This document shows, one piece after another, positions 1 through 12,108 of a stretch of DNA of 64,000 nucleotides (its first letter is position 1; every line of letters begins with the position of its first letter). The notes beneath the pieces are model-generated. The model was not told the origin of the DNA. It made no database searches and saw nothing but the letters and a program-made list of their open reading frames with translations. Position numbers and translations under genes: made by a program. The stretch is from contig NC_030381.2 of NCBI RefSeq assembly GCF_001625215.2, positions 45,692,689-45,756,688 of the forward strand, read 5' to 3'. Source of the stretch: Daucus carota subsp. sativus. Taxonomy: Eukaryota; Streptophyta; Magnoliopsida; Apiales; Apiaceae.

Positions 1-900
1 GTTTGAACCGATATCTATTTACCATCGGAAGTTGGATTTAGATGGTTGTGATTTATCCAATAAGGATATGAACTTCTCCATGGAAATAGGTAGAAGGAAT
101 TGTTTGGAAGTTAGGATGCTGTGTTTAATGTCTCTAAATTGCATGATACCATGGAAATAGGCTTGATTGTATTTTTAGAGAAGCCACTAATACTCGGAAG
201 AGGTTATTGGTATTTTATAGGGCGCATCTTTCCTCTTGGGTGATTTATCTGATTAATTGGGGGAGAAAATCGTAATTGCATTAATTCATGCTAGTGGAGA
301 TACTTGATTCTAGATATTTTTATTTAATTGTTTTCTAGATTTTATTTGTATTAGTATAATATTAGTTTAATAATCTCCATATTTTTATTGTGTTACTTGT
401 TAGTTGGATTGAATCAAGAATAACTAGTGTTTGATACGTTTGTCTCTGTGGGATCGACTCTGACTTACCCTACTACATAGTTAGGAGGTTTGGTTAGATA
501 TTTTATTATTTGATAGGCACGCGACAGCCTTGTCATTAGTTACCACCACAATGATAGATTTAGGAGAACACACTGGGAACCGTTATACGCATAACAAAGT
601 ATTAATTAAAGAGATCGAAATAATTATATTAACAATGTAATGACTTGGATGGATTTTGACAGAATCTTTTTGTCACTTGCAATATTTCAGGCAACTGAAT
701 ATTTTTTATTCTTCTAATTTTGCTAGTGAATTAGTGCTAAGTTTGAAGCTTATTCCTTCAAATTTTATATTCACTGATACTGAGACAGTATCGCTTGGAG
801 TCAATATACGAGTTCTGTTAATTAATCAAACTCAGCTTTGGTTATTGGCTGTTTATATACAATTTGAAAAGTGAAGCTTTTCACAAATAAATATTTTTAC
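1..900 (-). other. USP intron 4 (partial)
   Basis: No exon of USP or any other gene is recognisable here. The donor GTAAAA follows the exon ending at 901. The only recognisable content is an LTR-end-like fragment near 425-535. Confidence 0.6.
425..535 (+). mobile_element. Probable Ty3-type LTR end fragment
   Basis: The stretch reads as the 3' part of a plant LTR: a TCTCTGTGGGATCGACTCTG motif, then a CTTACCCTACTACATAG stretch, and GGCACGCGACAG near its end. This wording is common at LTR ends of plant Ty3 retrotransposons. No internal region, primer-binding site or second LTR is visible, so this is at most a remnant in the USP intron. Confidence 0.35.
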
Positions 901-3464
901 CTTTATACCATTGTAACCAAGACGTTCCCCAAGGCCTCCTGCAACAAGAACAAATGCAGCATTTTGTGCTTCTTTGACACCAGCTTCCTCGAATTGAATA
1001 AAGTTGTCCTCGCCAAAAGTCAATACCTCTCCTGAGGGAACCTGCAGACATGTAAAAAAATGATAAATTCAAAGTTCAAATTAAAACAAATTCTCTTATT
1101 ATCCTCTCATTTTTATAAACCTGATAGCTAAAAAAAACAACTGCAGGGAGAGAAGAGTAATAATGCAGATATAGTTAAATGAATTAATTATGTTGGACAA
1201 ATGTGTTGAATTGAAAAGTTAAGACTCTTCCTTCTTAAAGTAGAGATAACAATATAAATATATAAATATACGATAATACCTTAGGACTTACATTCAACAC
1301 TAGGTTTGAAAGTTTGTTTAATAATCAGGGTTTCAACAAAACAAAACAAAAATATCTCTGTCACCAATTAGTGGTGCCCCTATAAATTTTGACATAATTA
1401 TAGTCTACAAGACATGGTATTATGGAAATAATGCCTAATATAAGAGAGGTATAGAATATACAAATTACGGAGGTGTTCTATCATACATGACTACATAACC
1501 ACCACTACAAATTACATGGTTTCATGGTGAACAGAAACAACATACTCCCTATGTCCCAAAATAGTTGTCACATTTTTATTTTTGTTGGTCAAATTGACTA
1601 AGTTTTGACCAAAGATTATAAGTCAATCACTCATTATTTTTAAAAACTGAAAATTACATCTTAAAGTAGATTAAAAGTTTTTTCTGTCAATTGATAAAAT
1701 ATTAATAAATTTCAATCAAACTTTAGTCAATTTGACCGGCACAAAACCAAATGTGACAACTATTTTGAGACGGAGGGAGTAACAGATATGAAGAGGAGTT
1801 AGATAGGAACTGAAATTGTCAGATTTCTATATGCCATTTAAACATCAGCATACCTACTTGGTGAACACATTACACAAATTATCTATATAAAAAGTAATCA
1901 GTTTAAAAACTAGAATTGAACAGAAAGAAAGTACAACTGAAGGTTTACCTATGACCTGGAACACAGTTCAATCCCAAGCTTCTTACGAAGAGTAAGAATG
2001 ATCGTCAAGTCTTAAACATTTCAAGAAATCGAATATATTTAAGATACGGAAATGAGAGTATTTACTTGTTGATTCCCTAAGCATTGAGGGAGGGAGAGCG
2101 GGGGGGGGGGGGGGGGGAGCATTGACAATTGCAGGACACCTGATTATTATCAGTAGGTATTCTAATTCTAATTTAATTTTCAAATTTAAGTAAAAAAAAA
2201 GAAACAAATTATCAAGCCCGCCTACATTGGGGATAAAGGACTGTTGAAGTTTAACAAAATAAATGCTTGTAAGATTTCAATATGCAACACATAGGCCAGC
2301 CACTTACAGAAGGTGTAAAACCATCAAATGGATTCTTCCCAGCCTTTGAATCAGCTAAAAGTCCTTTAGCAGTTTGAATATATGATGCTAGACCACCAGG
2401 ATAACTCCCATCAAGTCGATTCACCTAAACAAAATCGCTACATATAGTTAAGATTTATGAGGAAAATTTTAAAATTACGTTCCATAAGTCCTACAACAGT
2501 TAATAAGGAGTAATTCACATGCTACCACATAAATAAAATTTAAAGAGCAATATATCAAAACAACAGAACTTGTTACAGGTAGTACTATTTGAACAGCAAC
2601 TATAGATGCAAAATCTACGAATACCACTATCCTAGACTTCATTACATCTATAAACCCAAAGAAATACTTATGGATTGCCCGAGTCATACCAAGTTTTCTA
2701 TCGAGCTCAAGCTTATAAGGTATTAGTTATTACAATGCAACAAAAACTAATTTACACCAGATACTAGTGCCAGCCAAATTTAAGTGTATTCCATATATGT
2801 ATATATGAATGTAGAATTTCATTCAACCTTATTACTCAGGTCTCGAAAATTCTGCCAATGAAAGAAAGTATCATTCACTTAGTTGCTGTCTCGAGAATCA
2901 GAGTAGTATTGCATTCAACACACCTAATAAGTCTAAAAAACTCAACCTAGTATCTCAAAGATCCACCGGTGAGTAAGTATGCATATAATCCATTTCTCGG
3001 AAAAACTAAATCGAACAAAGTTTATAATACCTGTTCAAAGAAAGCGAGTTTTTTATCATCGTCGACACCTGGATCAGGCCAATGCTTAAACAAATGACTT
3101 TGATTCATCTCCAGCAACATCTTCGCCAAATCGATCTGGTATGCCACAACACTCGATTCAAACTCAGTATCGCGCGCGCAGACTAACCACACGAATTAAA
3201 TCACATACGAAAGGGGGAAGGGAAGAGAGAGGGAGAGAGGGAGGGAGGGAGGGAGAGGGAGGGGGAGGGGGAGGGAGAGAGAGAGAGAGGGAGAGAGGGA
3301 GGGAGGGAGGGAGAGGGAGGGGGAGGGGGAGGGAGAGAGAGAGAGAGAGAGACCTGTTTAGAAGAGAGGAGAGAGAGGTTATTGCGGAGATTAGGAGCGG
3401 AGGCGAGCAAATCGTCATTGATGCTGAGATTAGAGAGCTTGGATTCAACTGCCGTAGAAGCCAT
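901..3464 (-). CDS. USP: UDP-sugar pyrophosphorylase, first four exons (3'-truncated by window edge)
   Basis: UDP-sugar pyrophosphorylase reversibly converts a sugar-1-phosphate plus UTP to UDP-sugar plus PPi, with broad sugar specificity, in cytosolic nucleotide-sugar salvage (family knowledge). Four exons read on the minus strand: 3464-3354, 3135-3031, 2424-2308 and 1041-901. All joins are phase 0 with GT..AG introns, giving 158 residues. Exon 1 starts [11 protein letters not shown]. Exon 3 carries [17 protein letters not shown]. Exon 4 ends with [16 protein letters not shown], which holds the nucleotide-binding GGLGERL loop of this pyrophosphorylase family. The family is about 600 residues long, so most of the protein lies left of position 1; bases 1-900 are the next intron. 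Intron 1 opens with a long CT-rich tract directly after the donor, and intron 3 holds a run of 18 C on the transcript strand. The assignment rests on close resemblance to the Arabidopsis USP N-terminus and I regard it as secure. Confidence 0.93.
1543..1781. mobile_element. Stowaway-like MITE in USP intron 3
   Basis: A 239-bp element with long terminal inverted repeats. The left end is TACTCCCTATGTCCCAAAAT and the right end is its near-complement, finishing GACGGAGGGAGTA. The CTCCCTCCGTCCC-type end and the flanking TA are the hallmarks of Stowaway (Tc1/mariner) MITEs. The arms pair over more than 30 bases, including an AGTTGTCACATTT segment. Confidence 0.85.
2100..2117 (+). repeat. G18 homopolymer in USP intron 3
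   Basis: Eighteen consecutive G on the plus strand (C18 on the USP transcript), preceded by GAGGGAGGGAGAGC. Such a tract can form a G-quadruplex in the plus strand and is prone to length error in assemblies. Confidence 0.8.
3205..3352 (+). repeat. (GA)n / GGGA-rich microsatellite, CT-rich on the USP transcript
   Basis: An imperfect purine tract of GAGAGG, GGGAGGGA and (GA)n blocks with an internal near-exact duplication. On the minus strand it begins immediately after the USP exon 1 donor (AACAG, then GTCTCTCTC) and fills much of the 218-bp intron 1. Open reading frames across it are artefacts of the repeat. Confidence 0.85.
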
Positions 3465-3559
3465 GAGGGTTGAAGAAGATAAAATGAATTAGTGTAGTCG
3501 TGTATAATTTAAAGAGATACAGAATTACAAATTGGGATATGCTGATCAGAGTCGGTTGG

Positions 3560-3806
3560 TAGGGGTGTTCGCGGTGCGGGCGGTGCGGTTTTTTCCTAAA
3601 ACCGCGAACCAACCCGCGCATGCGGTTTGAGGAAATTCGTAAACCGCAACCGCACCGCGTAATATAAAAACCGCGTAAACCACACCACAAAATTGCGGTG
3701 CGGTGTGGTGCGGTTCATGCGGTTTGCGTGGTTTATACATTCAAAAGAATTATACTTTTGAATGACAATATAAATATAATTTTAAACTATATGTATTTAA
3801 AAATAA

Positions 3807-3845
<39 letters not shown>

Positions 3846-4335
3846 CACACACACAAATATAGAGTTACGATACTCATGAAAAGTAATATAAACTAAAATA
3901 TGAGTATTATAATGATGAAGATCAAAAGATTTCAACACTTACAAGTCATTTTATAGAAAAAAAAATATAATTATAATATTTAATTTGTCGCCTTAAAACT
4001 AACATTAATTTGTATTGTAAAATTATTAGAATTAAGTTGAGTAACTTGAACATATATACACACATATAGAAGATAACATCATAATAAATAATCTACCTAT
4101 ATAATATAAATATTTGTAATTATATGTGATATATTTATATATATTAGAAAATAGCGGTGCGGTGCGGTTTGAACCGCGCGTGTATAATGTCAAACCGCAA
4201 CCCACACCGCACCGCGCGGTTTGTTAAAATTTCAACCCGCAACCGCACCACGAAAAAGAAAAACCGCATTTTGCGGTGTGGTGCGGAGCGGTGCGGGCGG
4301 TTTATGCGGTGTGGGCGGTTTGATGAACACCCCTA
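3560..4335. mobile_element. Non-autonomous hAT element, 776 bp, with CGGTGCGG subterminal repeats
   Basis: The ends are TAGGGGTGTTC and GAACACCCCTA, a perfect 11-bp terminal inverted repeat. They are flanked by a perfect 8-bp direct duplication TCGGTTGG at 3552-3559 and 4336-4343, which is diagnostic of hAT insertion. Both subterminal regions are dense in GGTGCGG / CCGCACC motifs, in both orientations. The middle is AT-rich with a (TA)n block near 3817-3840. No transposase is encoded. A truncated relative lies at 48361. Confidence 0.88.
3817..3855. repeat. (TA)n followed by (GC)n/(CA)n microsatellite
   Basis: About twelve TA dinucleotides followed by GCGCGC and ACACACAC, inside the AT-rich core of the hAT element. 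Confidence 0.8.
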
Positions 4336-4741
4336 TCGGTTGGGGTGGTTATTTCAAAAACAGTTTCGTTGGGTTGCGTTACGCTCGATTTTAATACGTT
4401 ACTGGTATTCTGTTACTCTCCCAGTTTCATTAAACATTTTTATTTTTATATAATAAATGTGGGTATAAATATTGTTTTCGAAACGTGCAAGATGAAATCT
4501 GTATTATTATTGACAGATGTCATATTTGTAGATATTTTAATATATAAAAGAAATCGTTTTTTTAGAATATATCGCTGTTTATAGAGCGAAAGATACCCGT
4601 AGGCCGTATCTAACATTTTCGTATATTCAAGTATTTAATTTAATGTTTACATTATCGTGCGAAGAAGAATTTTAAGGAACACTTTATTGACGTGTTTTTC
4701 TGTTGGTGATTACTTTTATGATGAGCTTGCTTTTAGATGAA

Positions 4742-5290
4742 CTAGTTGAGAAACCGCGCGTTGCGGCGGCTTATAAAAATTATATTAATGATTCAATATT
4801 AATATTTGTAAAATGCAATAATTTTATAGCTGTCTATAAAAAGTATATTAATGATTCAAAATTAATATTTGTAAGATAAAATAAATTTTATATTATAAAA
4901 ATCTTAATGTAATACCATACTAATATATAAAATTGCAAAATTGGAGTATAATTCATGGTGAAAAAATGAAAATAAATTTTTACACGTAATTAACAATTTA
5001 AAGAACGACGGATCTTAATTTTATTTGTGTTTATTTTTTTGAAAGTAATCATGTTCTTACATTGTCACCCTCTTCCAATTTTTTTGGATTGATTGTGCAC
5101 AAAAACATCTAATTTAAATCCGTGAGATAGCGGTTTATAACTACCCTTACTTGTAACAACCTATACTATATAGCGGAGCAATTTTGATATTTTCCATCGA
5201 AAAATTCCGAAAAATTAGAAAAATAGAACGGAGCGATGTGAGAGGCGCCACCTCCACGCCCCTCGCTTCTCCTTTATATAAGTATATTGA
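4742..5290 (-). mobile_element. Helitron-like element (minus orientation)
   Basis: Read on the minus strand, the 3' end is CTAG followed by host T at 4741. About 10 bases inside it is a GC-rich inverted sequence built from CCGCCGC and GCGCGG, as in Helitron 3' termini. The 5' end starts TC after an A: TCAATATACTTATATAAAGG. No Rep/helicase is present. A 46-bp unit, containing TATATTAATGATTCAA, is duplicated at 4771-4816 and 4836-4880. The superfamily is inferred from the ends only. Confidence 0.5.
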
Positions 5291-7361
5291 TATTGATTTT
5301 CCTTGTATAGCGGTCTATAATGCATGAATAATATTTTCTTGTATACAAATTAAATCATATAAAAATTAACAACAACAAACATGTCCAATAAACAAAACAT
5401 ATATTATAAAAGAATAACCAACAAACATACATGGCTAATAATTAATTATTGATATCATCCATCAATATCATGTTAAGACTATATTCTTCTCCCGTATTTG
5501 GATTTGTCGACTCTCACATAGCGGTCTATAACTACCTTTGCTTGCAACAATCTTTATTTTTTTTTTTTAATACTGTATAAACAGCCTTCACTAAGAACGG
5601 CACCACCGAATTAGAAATCGAGCAAGAAAACTGTCACCAGTGAGAGGTAAAGTTGTGGTATTGAGAGAGAAGAGGTTGTGTTTAGATGATCTAAAACCCT
5701 ACAACTTATAGGACTATTTATAGATGCAGAGAGACTTGTGTGCTACTCTTTCTCATAATTAAATAATCTGAAACAAAATCAGATTAAAACTTTAAAGCTA
5801 CTAATTTCCATAAATAATTTGAAAAAAAATCAGATTCTGAAACTTGCTTCTAATATATCAGAAAATAAAAAAGGTAGTATTTCATAAATAATCTGAAACA
5901 AAATCAGATTCTGAACATTGCTTCTAATATATCCGAAACTAAAAAAGGTAGTTCTAATTTTTGATATTTTTCATCCAAAAATACCAGAAAATTAGAAAAA
6001 TAGAACGGACCGATGTGAGAGGCGCCACCTACACGCCCCTCGCTTCTCCTTTATATAAGTATATTGTCCCATAATTAAATAATCTGAAACAAAATCAAAT
6101 TAAAACTTTAAAGCTACTAATTTCCATAAATAATATGAAACAAAATCAGATTCTGAAACTTGCTTCTAATATATCTGAAAATAAAAAAGGTAGTATTCCA
6201 TAAATAATCTGAAACAAAATCAGATTCTGAACATTGCTTCTAATATATCCGAAACTAAAAAAGGTAGTTCTAATTTTTGATATTGTTCATCCAAAAATTC
6301 TAGAAAATTAGAAAAATAGAACGGAGCGATGTAAGAGGCGCCACCTACACGCCCCTCGCTTCTCCTTTATATAAGTATATTGATTGTTGTGTGATAGACT
6401 TTTCAGTGATGTGAAAGTTGTAAAGTATACCATTAGGTGAAACGCTTTTGTCCTTTTATTCCTGGATTGGAACCAATTTCACTGTGATTAGTGTGATCCA
6501 AGCATCTAATCACATTAGTATAATCGTAAATTAGATTACCGTTTAATTTAATTTTCAAAAGAAATATTTATGAGCGAGGAGTTATTTACGAGTAAAATTT
6601 AATTTTTCATTATTTATTTGGATAATTTTTTTAATGATTACAACTCGTTGAATATAAAAATAATAATAATAATAATAATAATTAATCATAATAAATTATT
6701 GTTTAAAATGGTTAAATACATTTTTTGTAAAATCTAATTCTAAAAACAAAAATAAATAATTGAAAAAAATCAGACTTTTCATCTTCCCTATTTCTATTTT
6801 AAAAATCACAAATTAACTTGTAAACTTTTTAAACAATAGCTCAACAGCTTTTACACCCGCCAAAAACACCTGGAATTTCTTGCAATTACATATAAGATTT
6901 GCCTCATCTGCCTGATATGATTTTGAATTTGAAAATTAATGTTTAAAGGATTGTTCTTGAGATTTTTTGTATTTTCTAGTATTTTTATATAATAATTAAC
7001 ACAAACTATTTGCATTTCAACTCTAGCAAGGTAAAATATCAGCCTCTCCAAACAAGGAACTGAAGGCATTGTTGCTTTCAACTCAGACAAAAACAAGGAC
7101 TGGGGCTAAACACCAAAGCTTCGCATCCAACATGCAAAACTTAATACGATAAAACCTCTAGTGATCCACAGGCAAGTAGTTCTGGAACTCCAGAGTTTTT
7201 AGTGATATTTTAACCGAAAACAACAGTCAATAATTTGCATGTCATGTTTTGCTAAGCAAGAATGGATCTAAAACACAGTAATTGCCCCCGTGAACATGCT
7301 GAATTCGATGGAGTATACCCGAGCTTAGTTTAAATTAGAATTTTTTGGCTTGCTGTATTTA
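5291..7361. other. Intergenic region with repeats only
   Basis: Outside the tandem units this interval is AT-rich, with an (AAT)n microsatellite at about 6657-6683. The last few hundred bases before 7362 are the likely 3' UTR of the BTB gene. I see no exon-like sequence. Confidence 0.5.
5754..6382 (-). repeat. 316-bp tandem duplication carrying Helitron-like 5' ends
   Basis: Two near-identical head-to-tail units, 5754-6069 and 6070-6382, differ by a few substitutions. Each begins CATAATTAAATAATCTG and ends with GGCGCCACCT and CCTCGCTTCTCC followed by TTTATATAAGTATATTG. The same roughly 100-bp end also closes the element ending at 5290, so this terminus occurs three times within 1.1 kb. Within each unit, an AATCTGAAACAAAATCAGATT motif is itself repeated. 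Confidence 0.8.
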
Positions 7362-10300
7362 CTAAGCCTTGGTAGAGCAATCTTTTAGTGAAGCTGTATT
7401 AACTTGCTTGGACAGGTAAGCTTCATAGATCTGTACTACAAGCCGTGGATCTTTTTCAACTAGCTCCTTGTACTCCTCGCTCTTGCTCAACTTGTCCATG
7501 TTATCCATTATCAGTGATTGGGATGCATCGAGCAAACTTTTAGCATTATGCTGGTGTGAGAAAGCGAAGTTCACAAGCGAATTTTCCCAATTCAGTTTGG
7601 AAATCATGTATTTCTCACAATATGTTTTGAGGTGCTTCACTTGGTACTTTTCAGCCAGCACCAGAAGGTCACAGGCCATCTGCTCATCCAGACATGCTTC
7701 CGCAGTGTACATATAGTTCACAAAGGCACGAAGCGCATCATATGATACATCACTGATCTTGATGGTACCACTTAGACTCTCCACCATTTCATTTTCAAGC
7801 ATAGCCCTAAACACTGGAGATCGGCTGGCCTGTTGACAACAAACATTCAAAAGATGTGAGAATTACTATTATTTTTTCAGGTCAGAGCACAATTCAGATA
7901 AGACATACTAAAACTGAAGGCAAACTGCAAAATTACTTCATCTAGGGGAAGTCTAATACATCAAAAAATAAATGTTTGTTTCATAGTATCCGCAACTCAG
8001 CTTCTTTCTGCAGAATAGGGTACTACTCCTAAAAACATCTCTGAAAGACATTATATATTGATCTTAATATGCATGCTCCAACTCAAGACATTATCCATTG
8101 CTAAGTCCATCGATAGGCCATTATCGTGGTTAGTTTATTAAAAACAAACTGATTTCTTTGGCCTTTGGTTGTATTTTTTTAAAAAAAATAGTTCTCTAGT
8201 TAAACTAAAGAACATGAATATCAAGATATGCTTTATTAACCATAAACTAATATCATGTTAATACTAAACTCACTAATTATAGAACTACAAGTATTACTCA
8301 TACTATACTCTGTATTTGTCAAAATTTTAAACCCAATCACTCTAAATTTCCTTCCATTGATTCGGCCACTGTGTCGGTAGCTCAGCTCACTATTCAGTTG
8401 TTTTGTTCTCCATCATTGAGTTGTCTAGTGTAAACTGTGAATTCAAGGTGTGCTTCAGTTTTTGGTCCTAAATTATTCACCCTACTTTGTTAATTGGGGG
8501 TTATGTTCATCTGTGAAGAATTAACAAATCATTTCATGGCCTTTGTCTCTTACTCTTTTATAAGTCGTAGTTGTTTGTGGGTTAGGTTGGTATGTTTCTT
8601 GCATACATTAAAATTTGAATTGCTTGGCCTGACATTTGATCCAAAATGATGTAACCAAGTGACTCTTGTCCCAATTTTGCAGTGGAACTACTAAGCGCTT
8701 GTTTGATTCGTGTAGCAGTATGGGGTTGGAATGAGGAATCAGGTTAGGGTAGTAACGAGTTATGGTATCATTTCTAACATCATATGTTTGGTCGAATGTT
8801 GGAATGAATCTGTTTAATTTAAAATAATATTATATCATTGATTAAATTATATTATTTTATCAGATAAAATTTTATAATTTTATAATTATTATTAGTGACA
8901 TTTATTAGACATAATTTTTTTTTTTGTTATTACTAATATTTTTTCAAAAAATAAAATTAATAATGATACCACTATCTTCTACTCACCTCTCCCCTTGGGT
9001 TTCAAAAACTCAAAATGGTATGAGAATAAAAAAAGTTCAACCAAACACCAGGTATGAGTTTGGTTGATTTCATATCCATACCCGATTCCTGATACCACCC
9101 AACCAAACGACCCCTAAATGTTGAAATTTCAATTAGATTCACATTTTAAGATTTCCCTTTATGTTAAAGTTCTTTTCTTCGATGGCAGTTATAATCACAA
9201 GTATCACAGATGGAGCTACTTACTAATTAGGAAAGGTCCAATAGTGTGCTATATCTTGTTCTATATTTATATTATAGAACAAAAACTAAACTCCCCACTC
9301 CAATGGTATTCAATATCTCGTGCTAATATAGAACAATGCTATAGGGTTCTATATTCAAGAACAAAAGATAGATGGAGCTATAATTGCTAAAGTAGAAAGA
9401 GTAGGAGAATTGAATAGAAAAGTACTTGAAACTGTGGGGTCTCTGAAAGTTAGTTAAAATTATATTCAAGGTGGGATGTATTTGGAAGTTTAAATTCGAA
9501 AAGAGATTTGAAACCAACCACTAGAGACATAGCACCAAAAATGACTTTTTGATGCTAAGTTATAGCAATAGCGCCATCTATTTTAGCACAACTGGACTCT
9601 TAGGTATACAACAAATTTACACATTGATAGGGATCTTCCATATTATTTATTATTATTATATAATATTATATATTATTACATGTTTTTATATATTGTTGGA
9701 CTTATGTTATTATTGGGTTTTATTGTTAGCACATATGTTTTGGGCCTTTAGTTTTAGGGTTTATTACAGGTATACATATACCTGATGGCTGATGGATGTA
9801 TTATGTTGGTTACGCTTGATTATCTACTTTTCTTGGGAATAATATATAACTCTTGTGATACATCTTGTTTTATATTGTGTCCTACAACACACATATATCT
9901 TTGATGTGCAGTTGTATAGCATCTAGTATCTTGAAACTAAATTTCAAGCTAAAACACTAGGCTCACTGTGATCTGAATTTTGCAATTTCTGTCATTTTAT
10001 AAAATTCAATTATTTTATTCGTCATTTGGTACTCAGTAATGCCTTTGTCAACAGTTAGATAATTCAAATTACAGTGACACAACTATACAACTGCACATCA
10101 AAGGAAACTGTGAAATAGTTGTCAGCCTAATACGTAATTAATAGCCTTATTCTAATACCGTGTCAAACTTATTACATTAAGTCAATTTGGTAACTGAGCA
10201 CCTAAAAGTGAACTTCTAAACTGATCTGCCACTTAATTAATAATACATTACATAACGTGAATAAAGTGCATACTGAGATACAAGGAGAACAAATATTACT

Positions 10301-12108
10301 AACCAAGAATAACAAATCAAATGTATTCGTTACTGATAATGAACACATAACTCTAAACCTTAATATGCTTACAATACACTATCATCACATACATTAGACT
10401 GTGAGAGTGTATCAAAATACTTTAGCTACATTCAGCTTATCCAACCATTTGAACCAGGTCTGACAAGAATTCCTCAAAGGACAAATTCATATTGTAAAAA
10501 CAGTATTATGGTTGATTAGCGATACAGCAACACTTAACAGAGTATTTATATAGCTTCCAGAAATTCAAAAAATTATAAGCCTACCTCAGAAAGATTGCAT
10601 CACAAAAAACCTGTATACAGCAAGATTAACCACTTCATGCTTAGATCTTTAAAGCTATGGTAGAAGGCATTGTACAAAATTGCGTTAGAATAATTTCAAA
10701 ATAGATTGCTGTTTCATTAGGTAGTCACTCAAGACACTTAACAGATCCATCAAAATTCACCACATAATACTATAATATGCTATTGAATATTATTGTGTTC
10801 AAAGTTCAACAGGACTCCAAGCACAAAATTGCCTAAAAATCTGAATGATAAAATTCCGGCAAATGGAGGCAAAATTAAACACAGCCCTCATACGTGACAA
10901 ATAGCTCCTAGAACAGGATCCTGAGAAGCTAAAAAGTATTCAAATTCCAGGCCTTACATGTATATATATACATGTGTTCTGCCACCCCGACTTTGACAAT
11001 GCAAATACAACATCAAAATAGCAAGCATTGTACACTAATTACCTTTGCATAAAATCATCATATAAGGACGAAGATATACACAAGTTAAAATTTATAATAT
11101 AGTAAGATTCCCAACACTTAGTAAACATGTATGAGAGCATCACATAAAAGACGACAAACAGATAGCGCATTTAGAACAACCACCTGCAGATATACAATGA
11201 AATATAGTATGAAGAGAGTACAAACTAAAAAGTATCAAACAGATTCTCAGGACTTAACACCCCTCTACCCCTGATCTATCCTCAAAACGTAAACTCCTGA
11301 TCTTTCTGAATTCTACAAAGAGTATCAGCAATCAGTTCATCAAAAATATCAAACCATGAGATTGTAATCCAAGCCAGACTATATACATAAACAAATTAAT
11401 AAAGCAAGTAATCACTAATACTAAACACGGTTTTACATAGACAGAACCTTGGCTGGACCGATTATTGTCGAGACGAATCAGAATATTTTAAAAGCCGGAC
11501 TCAATTAGCTTGACTCATCCACATCCATCCCTAAATCTCCTTACCCAAACCCTAAACCACTAAATCACTTATCTCGACAAAACTATCACCAATCAGTCCA
11601 CCAAACCAACATAACAACAAAAATATTTTCACCAAAACCAATAAAAACACAGATTAAAACAACTCAACAAAAACATACAATCACACAAAAACTCATCTGG
11701 GTCAAAATAAATTCACATAAAAACGAAAAAATACGAGAGCCCACATACCAAAACAGCCTTGTGAGCAGGAACAGGCACAGCCTCACCACACCCATCTCCA
11801 GAAGCCATCAAAACAACATCGGTAAAACACGGAGTAGCGAACCGATTGCTCAGCTGATGAAGTGGGGCCCAGAATCTCAAAAAGGAGACCTTGGATTTGA
11901 GCTCATCGATCTCACGTTTGAGTTCTTCTTCAGTCTCGCTGGCTTCTTCGTAGCATTCGCGACAAGTGCCGGCGTCGCAGCGAGTGTAGTCTTCTTTGCA
12001 GGAGACGCATTTCATCGTGGGGTCGTCGTCGGAGTCGTCGGAATCATCGTCGTCGTCGTCGTCATCGGTGACTTGTGGGGGCAGTTGGTGACGGTGGCGC
12101 CTCATCAC
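7362..12108 (-). CDS. BTB/POZ domain protein (At4g08455-like)
   Basis: Two exons, 12108-11749 and 7829-7362, join in phase 0 as PAHKAVL/ASRSPVF, which is the classic BTB core. Translation from the first Met gives 275 residues. A start at the second Met (MKCVSC, position 12015) gives 244, which is closer to the Arabidopsis homologue. The N-terminus has an aspartate-rich run, then a cysteine cluster CVSCKEDY..C..GTCRECY that may bind zinc, then a short coiled coil (SETEEELKREIDELKSKV). The BTB domain runs from about residue 95 to 215. BTB proteins of this kind are thought to act as adaptors for CUL3 ubiquitin ligases (family knowledge; no partner is visible here). The single intron is 3.9 kb and holds a MITE-like element and an inverted repeat. 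The join and stop are clear; only the start is uncertain. Confidence 0.9.
8691..9117. mobile_element. Putative non-autonomous DNA transposon in BTB intron
   Basis: The left end reads GCGCTTGTTTGATTCG and the right end CCAACCAAACGACCCC, an imperfect inverted pair of the GTTTGGTTG type common to plant hAT-like MITEs. The subterminal GGAATCAGG is mirrored by CCCGATTCCTG. No coding capacity is seen. The target duplication is unclear, so the boundaries are approximate. Confidence 0.45.
9899..10103. repeat. Inverted repeat with 21-bp perfect arms
   Basis: The arms at 9899-9919 and 10083-10103 are perfect reverse complements (core TTGATGTGCAGTTGTATAG). A weaker second inverted pair lies inside (TCACTGTGATCTGAATT against its near-complement near 10055-10075). 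It sits in the BTB intron. It could be a MITE relic or an RNA hairpin. Confidence 0.7.

Noticed and set aside
3141..3473. Open frames rich in Arg/Glu/Gly (plus) and Ser/Pro/Leu (minus) across the GA tract
   Set aside because: They are translations of the microsatellite; the only true coding part is USP exon 1 at 3354-3464 on the minus strand.
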